Of a stretch of 64,000 nt of DNA, positions 32,290-40,968 are shown one piece after another. Within the stretch, counting starts at the first letter, position 1; each line of letters begins with the position of its first letter. The stretch is from positions 248,001-312,000 of the forward strand of contig NZ_QEOP01000001.1 of the NCBI RefSeq assembly GCF_003097495.1. Direction: 5' to 3'. The notes beneath the pieces were generated by a model that made no database searches, was not told where the DNA came from, and was given only the letters and a program-made list of their open reading frames with translations. Source of the stretch: Amnibacterium flavum. GTDB taxonomy: Bacteria > Actinomycetota > Actinomycetes > Actinomycetales > Microbacteriaceae. A program made the position numbers and the translations under genes.

Positions 32290-33006
32290 TCATGTGAGCT
32301 CCAGCAGGCGGGCGAGGTTTCCGCCGCAGACGAGTTGGTGCGCTTCGTCCGAGTCGACAGTCCGGCGCATCTTCTCGAATTCCCAGCTGTAGTCGCTGAA
32401 CGGGGAGTCGCTGCCCCAGATGGTTTTCTCGGGGCCGAGCTCGCGGATCTGGTGGGCGATCTCGAAGGCGGGGACGCGTGCCGCCTCGAGGTAGAGGTTC
32501 GGGAGTTCGCGCGCGGCCTCGATCGCCTGCTCATGCGTGCGGAAGACGCCACTGTGCGCCATCAGCACCGGCACCTCGGGATAGGCGCGAGCGACCTTCG
32601 CGAACGCCGGCGGGGCATTGAGCACGTCATCGGCGCCGTGGGAGAGCAGCACAAGTCGACGCTCGCGGACCGCATCGAGCACCGGAGCGAGCAGATCGAG
32701 GTCGGCGAGGTTGTAGCCGTGGATTGTCGGATGCAGTTTCACACCCCGGTAACCGCGGTCGGCGCGCTCGTGGATCTCGACGACGGCTCGATCACCGAAC
32801 CACGGGTCGACCGCGAGGAACGGGATGAAACGCCCGGGGACGGCGGCGACCGCCTCGTCGACGTCGTCGTTCGTGAACCCGCCTTCGACATGCGGGAATA
32901 TGCATGCGAGATCGACCCCGGCCTCATCCATTCGCGCACGCAGCTCGGGACCCGTCTGGGTCGACCCGATCCGGGTGCCGACATGGCTGTGAGAGTCGAT
33001 GATCAC
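32290..33006 (-). CDS. Amidohydrolase family 2 protein
   Basis: A 238-residue TIM-barrel amidohydrolase. The metal motif is IIDSHSHVG at the very N terminus, later GVKLHPTIHGYNL, LLSHGADDVL, LMAHSGVF and WGSDSPFSDY with the last metal/base Asp. The GTG start at 33006 has AAGGAG in front; longer frames add residues without homology. These enzymes hydrolyse or decarboxylate small carboxylates and lactones. It lies upstream of the transporter genes on the same strand but the operator in between suggests a separate promoter. It is divergent from the AraC regulator. A lactonase-type role in the sugar pathway is a guess. Confidence 0.82.
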   Translation of the reverse strand: MIIDSHSHVGTRIGSTQTGPELRARMDEAGVDLACIFPHVEGGFTNDDVDEAVAAVPGRFIPFLAVDPWFGDRAVVEIHERADRGYRGVKLHPTIHGYNLADLDLLAPVLDAVRERRLVLLSHGADDVLNAPPAFAKVARAYPEVPVLMAHSGVFRTHEQAIEAARELPNLYLEAARVPAFEIAHQIRELGPEKTIWGSDSPFSDYSWEFEKMRRTVDSDEAHQLVCGGNLARLLELT

Positions 33007-33101
33007 TGGGTCGCTCCTTCGCGTTCCGCCCGCAGTCACGCTACCCAAACGGCCCCACCGCACCTAGCCCGCGGACGTCCTGTTCTGATACAAATTTTCA
33101 C

Positions 33102-34019
33102 GTGGAGACAGTGAAGTCAGCCGGACGTGCGGAGCAACTGCTCAATCGTGCCGCCGAACTCGAGGTGATCGTGCGCCATCCGGAGCGCTCGGTGGTGTGG
33201 CTCGAGCACGATTTCCCAGCGCCGATCGCCCGATGGAACTATCACCCCGAGTACGAGATCCACCTCATCCGGCACGGCGCCGGCCGCTTCATCGTCGGCG
33301 ACCACATCGGCGCATTCGGCCCGGGGCATGTGACGCTCGTCGGAGCGGGCCTGCCGCACCACTGGCTCAGCGATCTGGCACCGGGCGAGGTCCTCCGCAA
33401 GCGCGATGCCGTGATCCAATTCGATCGCGCATGGCTCGAGCGCGCGTCGGTCGAGATGCCCGAACTCCGGGAGCTCCGTCCGCTCCTTGATCAGTCCTCA
33501 CGAGGAATCGAGTTCCACGGGCGCACCGCCGTCGAGGCGGCGGAGGCCATCGAGGCCATGGGGGCGACGGACCATCTGCTGCGGCTCATCCACTTCTTCC
33601 GGGTCCTCGGGATACTCAGCCGGTCGCCGAAGGAGGACCGGGTCGTGCTGGCGCGCGACTGGTTCACCCCGCCCGGAGCCGCATCGCCTGCCGCCGGCGC
33701 GGTCGAACGCAGCCTCGGCTACATCTTCGACAACCTCGCCGGCACCGTGCGGATGGCCGAGGCCGCCCGCTTGGCGGGGATGTCGCAGCCGACGTTCTCG
33801 CGGTTCTTCCAGCGGGCGAGCGGGCGGACGTTCAGCGAGATGGTCCGCATGCTGCGGATCGCACGCGCACGCGTCCTGCTCGAGGAGTCCGATGCCCCGA
33901 TCGCGGGTATCTGCTACGACGTGGGCTACAGCAACCTGTCCAACTTCAACCGGCAGTTCCTCCGCGAAGTCGGCATGACGCCCCGGGCGTATCGACGATC
34001 GGTGGGCTCGAGACAGTAG
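33102..34019 (+). CDS. AraC-family transcriptional regulator
   Basis: A 305-residue AraC regulator. An N-terminal cupin domain (ARWNYHPEYEIHLIRHGAGRFIVGDHIG, GPGHVTLVGAGLPHHW) probably senses a sugar. The C-terminal double helix-turn-helix covers VRMAEAARLAGMSQPTFSRFFQRASGRTFSEMVRMLRIARARVLL and ends in the signature YDVGYSNLSNFNRQFLREVGMTPRAYR. The GTG start at 33102 has no ribosome site and follows an AT-rich TGATACAAATTTTCA, so the transcript may be leaderless; a GTG three codons later is an alternative. It is divergent from the amidohydrolase and is probably a second regulator of the island. Confidence 0.9.
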   Translation: METVKSAGRAEQLLNRAAELEVIVRHPERSVVWLEHDFPAPIARWNYHPEYEIHLIRHGAGRFIVGDHIGAFGPGHVTLVGAGLPHHWLSDLAPGEVLRKRDAVIQFDRAWLERASVEMPELRELRPLLDQSSRGIEFHGRTAVEAAEAIEAMGATDHLLRLIHFFRVLGILSRSPKEDRVVLARDWFTPPGAASPAAGAVERSLGYIFDNLAGTVRMAEAARLAGMSQPTFSRFFQRASGRTFSEMVRMLRIARARVLLEESDAPIAGICYDVGYSNLSNFNRQFLREVGMTPRAYRRSVGSRQ

Positions 34020-34091
34020 GACGCCTCGACCGGCGACCTCGGCGGTCCGGGCATTTCCGGCCATGACACGCGGCAGCTCCGGCGCTCGATC

Positions 34092-34128
34092 GGCGGTCCC
34101 GAGGGGCGGTCCCGAGGGGCGGTCCCGC
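34092..34128. repeat. Nearly three tandem 13-bp units GGCGGTCCCGAGG
   Basis: Two perfect units and a third truncated one lie in the 143-bp gap between the AraC and RecQ genes. No gene is seen in the gap. Confidence 0.8.
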
Positions 34129-34162
34129 GCAGGTGTCGGGCCCACCTGACAGGGTGGACGAC

Positions 34163-36271
34163 ATGGATACCCGCCTCGCCGCAGAAACCGCTCTCCGCGA
34201 GCTGGTCGGTCGTCCCGACGCGGTGTTCCACGACGGCCAGTTCGAGGCCATCTCGGCCCTGGTCGACGACGCCCGGCGGGCCCTCGTCGTGCAGCGGACG
34301 GGTTGGGGCAAGTCGGCCGTCTACTTCGTCGCGACCCGGCTGCTCCGGCAGCGGGGCGCCGGACCGACTCTGCTCGTCTCTCCCCTGCTCGCGCTGATGC
34401 GGGATCAGGTCGCCGCGGCGGCCCGCGCGGGCGTGCGTGCCGTGTCCATCAATTCCGCCAATGCCCACGAGTGGGGTGAAGTGCGCGAGCAGCTCCAGCG
34501 CGATGAGGTCGATGTGCTGCTGCTCTCCCCCGAGAGACTGAACAACCCGACCTTCCGCGACGAGCAGCTTCCGGACCTGGTGGCCAGGACCGGTCTGGTC
34601 GTCGTGGACGAGGCGCACTGCATCTCCGACTGGGGGCACGACTTCCGCCCCGACTACCGCCGGCTCCGCGAATTGATCCAGGAGATCCCCTCCGGCGTTC
34701 CCGTTCTCGCAACGACGGCGACGGCGAACAGCCGGGTCGTCGCCGACGTGGTCGAGCAGCTCGGCGCCGCAGGTGAGGCCGCAGGCGAGGTCCTGACCAT
34801 CCGCGGCCCGCTCGCTCGACGGTCCCTGCGTCTCGGGGTGCTGCGACTCCCCGACGCGGCCGCGCGCCTGGGCTGGCTGACCGCTCATCTGGCCGACCTG
34901 CCGGGCAGCGGGATCGTGTACGCACTGACGGTGTCGGCCGCCGAAGACACGGCCCGGCTGCTGCGTGAGGCGGGCCATGAGGTGCTCGCCTACACCGGTC
35001 AGACCGATCCCGAGCAGCGCGAGCAGGCCGAGCAGCTGTTGAAGCAGAACCGGGTCAAGGCCCTGATCGCGACGAGTGCTCTGGGGATGGGCTTCGACAA
35101 GCCCGACCTCGGCTTCGTGCTGCACCTCGGGGCGCCGAGCTCTCCAGTGGCCTACTACCAGCAGGTCGGCCGCGCCGGACGCGCCACCGAGAACGCCGAC
35201 GTGCTCCTGCTGCCCGGCCCCGAGGATCCCGCCATCTGGCAGTACTTCGCCACCGCCGCGATGCCGACCGAGGAGCGCGCCGCGGCAGTGCTCCGGGAAC
35301 TCGGTGACCAGCCGATCTCGACTCCGGCTCTCGAGGCGCTGGTCGACATCCGGCGGTCTCGACTCGAGCTGCTGCTCAAGGTGCTCGATGTCGACGGGGC
35401 AGTGCGCCGCGTGCGGGGCGGTTGGGTCTCCACGGGCCGGCCGTGGACCTACGACCGGGTGCGGTACGAGCGGATCGCCCAGGCGCGAACCGCCGAGCAG
35501 CAGCACATGCTCGACTACGAGACCAGCGACCGCTGCCGTATGGCGTTCCTGCAGGAGTCGCTCGACGATCCCTCCGCCGAGCCGTGCGGGCGCTGCGATC
35601 GCTGCGCGGGTGTCTGGTACCCCACGGACGTCCCCGAAGCCTCGACCCGAGCGGCGACCGCGTCGCTCGACCGCGTCGGCGTGGCCGTGGAACCCCGGGC
35701 GCAGTGGCCGACGGGTGCCGCCTCCCGCGGCGTGCCGATGCGCGGCAACCTTCCGCAGGGCGACCGCGCGAGCGAGGGGCGTGCGCTCGCGCGTCTGACC
35801 GATCTCGGTTGGGGCGGCCCGCTTCGCGAGCTCTTCGCGACCGGCGCGACGGATGTTCCCATTCCCGACGCGATGCTCGGCGCCTGCGTGCGGGTGCTCG
35901 CCGAATGGGATTGGGCTGAGCGCCCGGTGGGCATCGTCACCGTGCCGAGTCGCAGTCGACCGGTCCTCGTCGAATCGATCGCCGCGGGTGTCGCCCGGAT
36001 CGGCAGGCTTCCGCTTCTGGGCTCGCTCGATCGCACCGGCGAGGGCGGAGCATCCGGAGAGACCGGCAACAGCGCGTACCGGCTGGGCGCGGTGTGGCCG
36101 GCGTTCCGCGTCGGCAACGAGCTGGCTTCGGCGTTGACCTCGGCGTCGGGGCCGGTCCTCCTGGTCGACGATCTGGCCGACAGTCGCTGGACTCTGACCG
36201 TCGCGGCGCGTCTGCTCCGGAACGCCGGCGCACCCGGCGTGCTCCCGTTCGTGCTCGCGCTGCGCAGCTGA
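34163..36271 (+). CDS. RecQ-family DNA helicase with C-terminal phosphoribosyltransferase-like domain
   Basis: A 702-residue protein. The helicase core has QRTGWGKSAVYF (Walker A, 46-51), LVSPLLALMRDQV, VVDEAHCISDWGHDFRPDY (DEAH) and, in domain 2, YTGQTDPEQRE, ATSALGMGFDKPDLGFVLHLG and QQVGRAGR with the arginine finger. A zinc-binding region (CRMAFLQES, CGRCDRC) follows near residues 455-485. The last 200 residues are not RecQ-C or HRDC: they contain SRPVLVESIAAGVARIG and VLLVDDLADSRWTLTVAARLL, the PRPP-loop motif of type I phosphoribosyltransferases. The enzyme unwinds branched DNA in repair. The ATG at 34163 is chosen with AGGGTGG upstream. Confidence 0.9.
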   Translation: MDTRLAAETALRELVGRPDAVFHDGQFEAISALVDDARRALVVQRTGWGKSAVYFVATRLLRQRGAGPTLLVSPLLALMRDQVAAAARAGVRAVSINSANAHEWGEVREQLQRDEVDVLLLSPERLNNPTFRDEQLPDLVARTGLVVVDEAHCISDWGHDFRPDYRRLRELIQEIPSGVPVLATTATANSRVVADVVEQLGAAGEAAGEVLTIRGPLARRSLRLGVLRLPDAAARLGWLTAHLADLPGSGIVYALTVSAAEDTARLLREAGHEVLAYTGQTDPEQREQAEQLLKQNRVKALIATSALGMGFDKPDLGFVLHLGAPSSPVAYYQQVGRAGRATENADVLLLPGPEDPAIWQYFATAAMPTEERAAAVLRELGDQPISTPALEALVDIRRSRLELLLKVLDVDGAVRRVRGGWVSTGRPWTYDRVRYERIAQARTAEQQHMLDYETSDRCRMAFLQESLDDPSAEPCGRCDRCAGVWYPTDVPEASTRAATASLDRVGVAVEPRAQWPTGAASRGVPMRGNLPQGDRASEGRALARLTDLGWGGPLRELFATGATDVPIPDAMLGACVRVLAEWDWAERPVGIVTVPSRSRPVLVESIAAGVARIGRLPLLGSLDRTGEGGASGETGNSAYRLGAVWPAFRVGNELASALTSASGPVLLVDDLADSRWTLTVAARLLRNAGAPGVLPFVLALRS

Positions 36272-36330
36272 CGACGGGTCATCACGGGCGGGAGAGCATC
36301 GCAACGCAAGGTCTCGCCGCGACGCACTGA

Positions 36331-36367
36331 GGGCCCGTCGTCGGCGATTCATGCCGATGACGGGCCC
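36331..36367. terminator. Hairpin between recQ and tRNA-Ser
   Basis: A 15-bp stem GGGCCCGTCGTCGGC / GCCGATGACGGGCCC (one mismatch) with a 7-nt loop. It lies 60 bp after the helicase stop and 7 bp beyond the 3' end of the tRNA, so it can serve both strands. Confidence 0.8.
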
Positions 36368-36373
36368 TCAGAG

Positions 36374-36463
36374 TGGCGGTAGCGGTGGGATTTGAACCCA
36401 CGGTGGAGTTGCCCCCACACATGTTTTCGAGACATGCTCCTTAGGCCGCTCGGACACGCTACC
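36374..36463 (-). tRNA. tRNA-Ser(CGA)
   Basis: The minus strand gives a 90-nt tRNA with acceptor stem GGTAGCG / CGCTACC, anticodon stem CATGT / ACATG around the loop CTCGAAA (anticodon CGA, reading UCG), a long variable arm (GTGGGGGCAACTCCAC) as expected for class II tRNA-Ser, the TPsiC arm GTGGGTTCAAATCCCAC, discriminator G and an encoded CCA. It lies 77 bp downstream of the HNH gene on the same strand. Confidence 0.95.
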
Positions 36464-36540
36464 GGGGTCGAGTGTACGCGAGGGCGACGCGCCTTCGCCA
36501 ATCCGAGGTCGAGCCCCCTCCCCGCGATGACGCGCGGTCG

Positions 36541-38028
36541 TCACCCCGCGAGATCGTCGGCGTCGCGACCGCTCGGGCCACCAGAACCCTCGTCGGCGTC
36601 GACGAACCAGTCCGCCAGGGTGGGGCCATCCGGTTTCGGTGCAGCCTTCGGCTTCTCGCCGACCTTGAACTTCCTGGCGAGGGCATCGCCGATCGCGGAC
36701 GGTCGGGGCTCTGCGCCGTCGACCAGATCGTCGGATGCATCACTCTCGTCGACGACAGGTCGGAAGCGAACATCCCCCGGCGGTCTGATCACAGCAGCGG
36801 GATAGGTCTCGTAGGTCCTCCCGGTGGGCGAGGTCCAGTGGACCACGCCATTCGGATCCATCTCGACTTGCCATCGGCCTCTGGTCTTGACGGGGTGGTG
36901 ACTCTTGCAAAGCGCCTCGAGGTTGGCGGCGGTCGTCTCACCGTCGTCGATCCAGGCCACCGTGTGGTCGATGTCGCAGTGCTCCGCCGACCTGGTGCAG
37001 CCGACGAAGCGGCAGACCTGGTCGCGGACCTGAACGTAGCGACGGAGTTCCACGGGCGGACGGTAGGTGCTGCGCCCGAAGTCGAGGATGGTGCCGTCGG
37101 CCGGGTCGGTCAGCAGCCGGATCCAGCTGCTGGCCGTGCCGGCGAGCTTGCGGGCGGTTTCGTGGTCGATGGGTCCGTAACCGCGCAGATGGCCGGGCTC
37201 CTCGCTGATGCCCAGCGCGGTGCCGGCCGACACGTGGATGAAGACCTCGGCTTTGACGCCTCGCTGTGCCGCAGGGCTCGGAACCGGCTCTCCGCCCGAG
37301 ATGGTCGAGGTCAGCCCGAAGGAATCGCCGAGCAGGTCACCGGCGACGTCTGCCTCGATCTGGGACAGCGTGCGGGTCTCGCCAGGAACGCCATGGAGAG
37401 TGAGGGCGAGTCCGGTGATCGCCGCCTTGGCGCCGACGATGAGAGGCGCGTCCTGCAGGATGTGCAGCCAGGCCATGCCGTGCGGCGCGGGCTCGACAGC
37501 GATGCGCCGCTCGGTCATCGCCTCTGCGTGCTGCGCGACCATCGTGGACGGCGAGATCGCCGCCGCGACGAACGCCGCCTGCTTCTCGAATCGTGGTGCG
37601 GGCATGCGCTCGGCGAGCTCGAGGACCTGCGCCTCGTAGTCGGCGAGCAGCTCGGGCGGGACCCCGACAGAGCAGTCGACGACGACGCGCGCGTGCCGAT
37701 CGGAGAACCGCGCCTCACGCAGGCGCCCGAGCGTCGTCGGGAAGTCGTGGACCAGCCGTCTCGCGTAGTGCAGCTGAGCTTCGGCGGTCCGCTCGTGGAT
37801 GACGAGCGCGGCCGCGATCTCGGCGCGCAGGTCGCGCCACTCGAGGGCGTCGGGTCGGCTCCAGAGCGCCCCGTGCTCCGCTTCGTACCAGCCGCGCACG
37901 GCGTCGATCTGCTCGTAGCGTCGTGCCGCGAACTCGCGTTCGACGACGACCCCGTCTGCCAGCGCATCGACGAGCGCGAGTCCGGGACTCGCCTGCGTCG
38001 CCTCGCCGTATGCCTGACTCATCGCCAT
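36541..38028 (-). CDS. DUF222/HNH endonuclease (13E12-repeat type)
   Basis: A 495-residue protein with an N-terminal DUF222 helical domain (RYEQIDAVRGWYEAEHGALW to ARRLVHDFPTTLGRLREARFSDRHARVV) and a C-terminal HNH nuclease: RFVGCTRSAEHCDIDHTVAW, then NLEALCKSHHPVKTRGRW, with the histidine and zinc-binding positions intact. These proteins form a large actinobacterial family of mobile-looking nucleases. The start may be ATG 38028 or 38022; neither has a strong ribosome site. Its promoter region contains a perfect LexA box (38125), so it is likely induced by DNA damage, as several mycobacterial 13E12 genes are. Confidence 0.88.
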   Translation of the reverse strand: MAMSQAYGEATQASPGLALVDALADGVVVEREFAARRYEQIDAVRGWYEAEHGALWSRPDALEWRDLRAEIAAALVIHERTAEAQLHYARRLVHDFPTTLGRLREARFSDRHARVVVDCSVGVPPELLADYEAQVLELAERMPAPRFEKQAAFVAAAISPSTMVAQHAEAMTERRIAVEPAPHGMAWLHILQDAPLIVGAKAAITGLALTLHGVPGETRTLSQIEADVAGDLLGDSFGLTSTISGGEPVPSPAAQRGVKAEVFIHVSAGTALGISEEPGHLRGYGPIDHETARKLAGTASSWIRLLTDPADGTILDFGRSTYRPPVELRRYVQVRDQVCRFVGCTRSAEHCDIDHTVAWIDDGETTAANLEALCKSHHPVKTRGRWQVEMDPNGVVHWTSPTGRTYETYPAAVIRPPGDVRFRPVVDESDASDDLVDGAEPRPSAIGDALARKFKVGEKPKAAPKPDGPTLADWFVDADEGSGGPSGRDADDLAG

Positions 38029-38124
38029 CCGTCTGCTCGGAACACAGGCGGGAACGGCCGCCGGCATCCACTGAAAAGGGTCACTTCGCCGGCACGCGAT
38101 GTGCCTCCACTGTAGCACAAAATA

Positions 38125-38140
38125 TCGAACGCGTGTTCGA
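38125..38140. promoter_or_regulatory. LexA (SOS) box TCGAAC-N4-GTTCGA
   Basis: A perfect match to the actinobacterial SOS box, 97 bp upstream of the HNH gene and 60 bp upstream of radA. For the minus direction a TACAGT -10 lies at 38111-38116, putting the box near the -35 region. Confidence 0.85.
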
Positions 38141-38199
38141 ATGTCGGACATCCGGCGCGCTCCTCGGCTGATGTCGGCGGGCGAACGTAGCCTTGCCGC

Positions 38200-39528
38200 A
38201 TGGCTCGTGTCACCGCTTCGGCTTCGCCCTTCCGCTGCACCGAATGCGGGTGGACGACCTCGAAATGGGTCGGCCGCTGCGCGGAGTGCCAGCAGTGGGG
38301 CACCGTGATCGAATCGGCCGAGAAGACGGGCATCACCCGCAGCATCCGGCCCACCGCCGTCGTCGGCGATCGGGTCGCCCGGCCCATCGGCGAGATCGAG
38401 GTGGAGTCCGCCACCCACCGACCCAGCGGCATCGCCGAGTTCGATCGCGTGCTCGGCGGCGGCATCGTCCCCGGCGCCGCCGTTCTGCTCTCGGGTGAGC
38501 CGGGGGTGGGCAAGTCGACCCTGCTGCTCGAGGTCGCCGCCCGGGCCGCAGCAACGGGTTCCCGGGTCCTCTACGTCAGCGCCGAGGAGTCAGCCGGACA
38601 GGTGCGCATGCGCGCCGAGCGCACCGGGGCTCTGCACCCGCAGCTGTACCTGGCTGCCGAGACCGACCTCGCTACCGTGCTCGGCCAGGTCGACGCCGTC
38701 TCCCCCGATCTCCTCATCGTCGACTCCGTACAGACCGTGTCGTCGGGCGAGATCGACGGCTTCGCGGGCGGACCCTCCCAGGTGCGCGAGGTGGCGTCGG
38801 CTCTCATCCGGCTCGCCAAGCAGCGCGGCCTGCCCGTGCTCCTCGTCGGGCACGTCACGAAGGACGGCAGCATCGCCGGTCCACGCCTCCTCGAACACCT
38901 CGTCGATGTCGTCTGCACATTCGACGGCGACCGTCAGACCTCGCTCCGATTCATCCGCGCCCTCAAGAACCGGTTCGGCCCCGTCGACGAGGTCGGGTGC
39001 TTCGAGATGTCAGGCGACGGCATCGTCGAGGTCTCCGACCCCAGCGGCCTCTTCATGAGCCGTAACAGCAAGGCCGTCAGCGGCACCTGCGTGACCATCG
39101 CGATGGAGGGGCGGCGCGCACTCCCCGTCGAAGTTCAGGCTCTCGTCGTCAAGACCTCGGCGCCCAACCCGCGGCGCGTCGTCAGCGGCGTCGATTCAGC
39201 GCGGGTCGCCATGGTGCTCGCCGTCCTCGAACGGCGTGCGGGTATCGGCTTGAGCGGACTCGACGTCTACGTCTCGACGGTCGGCGGCATCCGCCTGACC
39301 GAGCCCGGAGCCGACCTCGCGATCGCCCTCGCCGTCGCCTCGGCCGCCCGGGACGTACCCGTCGGCCACGATGTCATCGCGGTCGGCGAGATCAGTCTCG
39401 CGGGTGAGATCCGTCCGGTGTCGATGGCCTCGCAGCGCAGCGGTGAAGCCCGGCGCCTCGGCTTCAGGAAGGTCCTCGACCACTCCACCGGCTCCGCCGA
39501 ATCAGCCCTCCGCCTCGCCCTGGGCTGA
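38200..39528 (+). CDS. radA: DNA repair protein RadA
   Basis: A 442-residue RadA/Sms. The N-terminal C4 zinc finger uses C13, C16, C27 and C30 (CTEC...CAEC). The RecA-like core has GEPGVGKST (Walker A, about 97-105), LLIVDSVQTV (Walker B) and the RadA-specific KNRFGPVDEVGCFEM. The C-terminal Lon-protease-like domain follows (GLDVYVSTVGGIRLTEPGADLAIALAVASA). It promotes branch migration in recombinational repair. Transcribed divergently from the SOS-controlled HNH gene; the shared LexA box could also influence it. No clear ribosome site is visible before ATG 38200. Confidence 0.97.
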   Translation: MARVTASASPFRCTECGWTTSKWVGRCAECQQWGTVIESAEKTGITRSIRPTAVVGDRVARPIGEIEVESATHRPSGIAEFDRVLGGGIVPGAAVLLSGEPGVGKSTLLLEVAARAAATGSRVLYVSAEESAGQVRMRAERTGALHPQLYLAAETDLATVLGQVDAVSPDLLIVDSVQTVSSGEIDGFAGGPSQVREVASALIRLAKQRGLPVLLVGHVTKDGSIAGPRLLEHLVDVVCTFDGDRQTSLRFIRALKNRFGPVDEVGCFEMSGDGIVEVSDPSGLFMSRNSKAVSGTCVTIAMEGRRALPVEVQALVVKTSAPNPRRVVSGVDSARVAMVLAVLERRAGIGLSGLDVYVSTVGGIRLTEPGADLAIALAVASAARDVPVGHDVIAVGEISLAGEIRPVSMASQRSGEARRLGFRKVLDHSTGSAESALRLALG

Positions 39529-39691
39529 CCGTTCGACTCAGCTCGCCCCCGCTCGAGCGCCGCGAATCGAGTACGCCCGAACTCGCGTCGGAAGGTTCGA
39601 TGGGGGCCGGTTCCCCTCCGCCTCGACCCGCCTCTGGCGTGTCGGCTGCCGGTCGCAATACGCTCCCGCCAACCGACGAACCGAGGGCAGC

Positions 39692-40183
39692 ATGAGACGC
39701 ACGATACGGGCCGCAGCGACCATCATCCTCACGGCGGGACTCGTGCTCGCCGGCGCCACGGCCGCCTTCGCCGACCATGATGCCGGGATCGAGGGAACCG
39801 ACCACTGCGAATACGGAGGCACCCTTGTCGGAGGGCCGTCGACCACCCTCTACACCGACCTCTGGACGACCAAACGGGTGAAGGGCACCCTGACGGTCGT
39901 CTGCACATTCACGGGCATCCCGTCCCTCGTGCCCGCAGATCAGATGGGCGGCTGGAAGCCCGACTGGTACGCCCCGACGAAGCCGCGCCTCTACACCGAG
40001 ACGGTTCCGTGCTTCCCGCCCGGAGGCGAGCTCGCGGGCGGCACCGGTCCCGGCGGCAACGGAGTGCCGACGGCAGACCGCACCGGTGTCGTCTTCTACA
40101 GGTCCACCGCGCTGCTCACCTGCTTCTGGGCGGACGACCCTACCGACGACCCCGGCTATTGGGACGCATCTGCCACACCGTAG
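39692..40183 (+). CDS. Predicted secreted protein, unknown family
   Basis: A 163-residue exported protein. The Sec signal peptide (RRTIRAAATIILTAGLVLAGATAAFA) ends at an ADH-type cleavage site near residue 28. The mature part has four cysteines (HCEYGG, VVCTFTG, VPCFPPG, LTCFWAD), which could form two disulfides, and is rich in Gly, Thr and Trp. GAGGGCAG precedes the ATG. No homologous family was recognised. It stands alone, between radA (same strand) and a convergent membrane protein gene. Confidence 0.75.
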   Translation: MRRTIRAAATIILTAGLVLAGATAAFADHDAGIEGTDHCEYGGTLVGGPSTTLYTDLWTTKRVKGTLTVVCTFTGIPSLVPADQMGGWKPDWYAPTKPRLYTETVPCFPPGGELAGGTGPGGNGVPTADRTGVVFYRSTALLTCFWADDPTDDPGYWDASATP

Positions 40184-40213
40184 GACTCCCCGATCGGGGC
40201 ACCGCAGGGCGGC

Positions 40214-40855
40214 TCAGTAGAGCAGGAACTGCTTGGTGTCCGACGAGGTGAAGCCGCCCACCGAGACCTGCAGGTGATAGGAGGCGCCTCCGGCGGCGAC
40301 CTGTTCGCGAACGGCGTCCGCGGCGCAGGTGTCGGTCGAGGAGCGTTCACGCGGCCAGGTGAAACTCGCCGAGGAGGTCGGCGCCGCGCCGGATGAGGCC
40401 GGCTCCAGCGTCAGGTCGAAGTCCTTCGGATCGGTCTGGCAGTCAGTCGACGTCCAGATCTTCTCGTCGCCGCTCGTCACCGTGAAGACCTGCTGCGAGG
40501 TTCCCACGTTGATGATGCAGGCCACCGAGCCCGTGTTCGCGAGCGTCCAGGAGAGCTGCGGCTCGACACCGGCGTCATACGAGTCCGCGTCGGTCACCGG
40601 GGAGACGGAAACCTGGTCGGGAGTGCACGCGACAGGCCCGGTCGCCGCCCCCGGGTCCACGGGCGCCGACGCGTCGACAGGAGCCTGCGCCGCGTCCGTC
40701 GCGGCCGGTGCAGGAGCGGCGGCATCCGCCGGGGGACGGACGAAGATCAAGACGACGACCGCGATGATCGCCACCACGACGAGCAGGACGACGAGCCGGC
40801 GCCGCCGATAGACGCGACTCGGAAGGGGTCCGGAGGGGTCACTGATGCCCGACAT
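40214..40855 (-). CDS. Membrane-anchored protein with extracellular beta domain, unknown
   Basis: A 213-residue single-pass protein. A short basic cytosolic part (YRRRR) is followed by a membrane helix (LVVLLVVVAIIAVVVLIFV), a Pro/Ala linker and an extracellular domain of about 130 residues with CTPDQVSVSPVTDADSY, EPQLSWTLANTGSVACIINVGTSQQVFTV and a Cys-containing end. The pattern SWTLANTGSVAC resembles domains of the DUF4232/immunoglobulin-like kind in actinobacterial cell-surface proteins, but the match is loose. ATG 40855 is preferred over a GTG two codons earlier. It lies between the secreted protein and the N-acetyltransferase. Confidence 0.7.
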   Translation of the reverse strand: MSGISDPSGPLPSRVYRRRRLVVLLVVVAIIAVVVLIFVRPPADAAAPAPAATDAAQAPVDASAPVDPGAATGPVACTPDQVSVSPVTDADSYDAGVEPQLSWTLANTGSVACIINVGTSQQVFTVTSGDEKIWTSTDCQTDPKDFDLTLEPASSGAAPTSSASFTWPRERSSTDTCAADAVREQVAAGGASYHLQVSVGGFTSSDTKQFLLY

Positions 40856-40968
40856 GTGCACAGGCTAGGCCCGTGTCCCCCGTCAGCCCCGCATTGGCGG
40901 CCCGATCCTGCGGATTCCTCAGCCTCGTGCGTCGGAGTTCCCGACGCTTCGCGCCGGGTTGGCTTCGA

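Noticed and set aside
33926-36352. Open frame of about 808 codons antisense to recQ
   Set aside because: The sequence is Arg/Gly/Ala/His-rich without motifs; RecQ helicase motifs are complete on the plus strand.
36374-36463. tRNA-Ser as an attachment site of an integrated element
   Set aside because: No integrase gene and no repeat of the tRNA 3' end were seen nearby; the flanking genes are housekeeping or ordinary chromosomal genes apart from the HNH gene.
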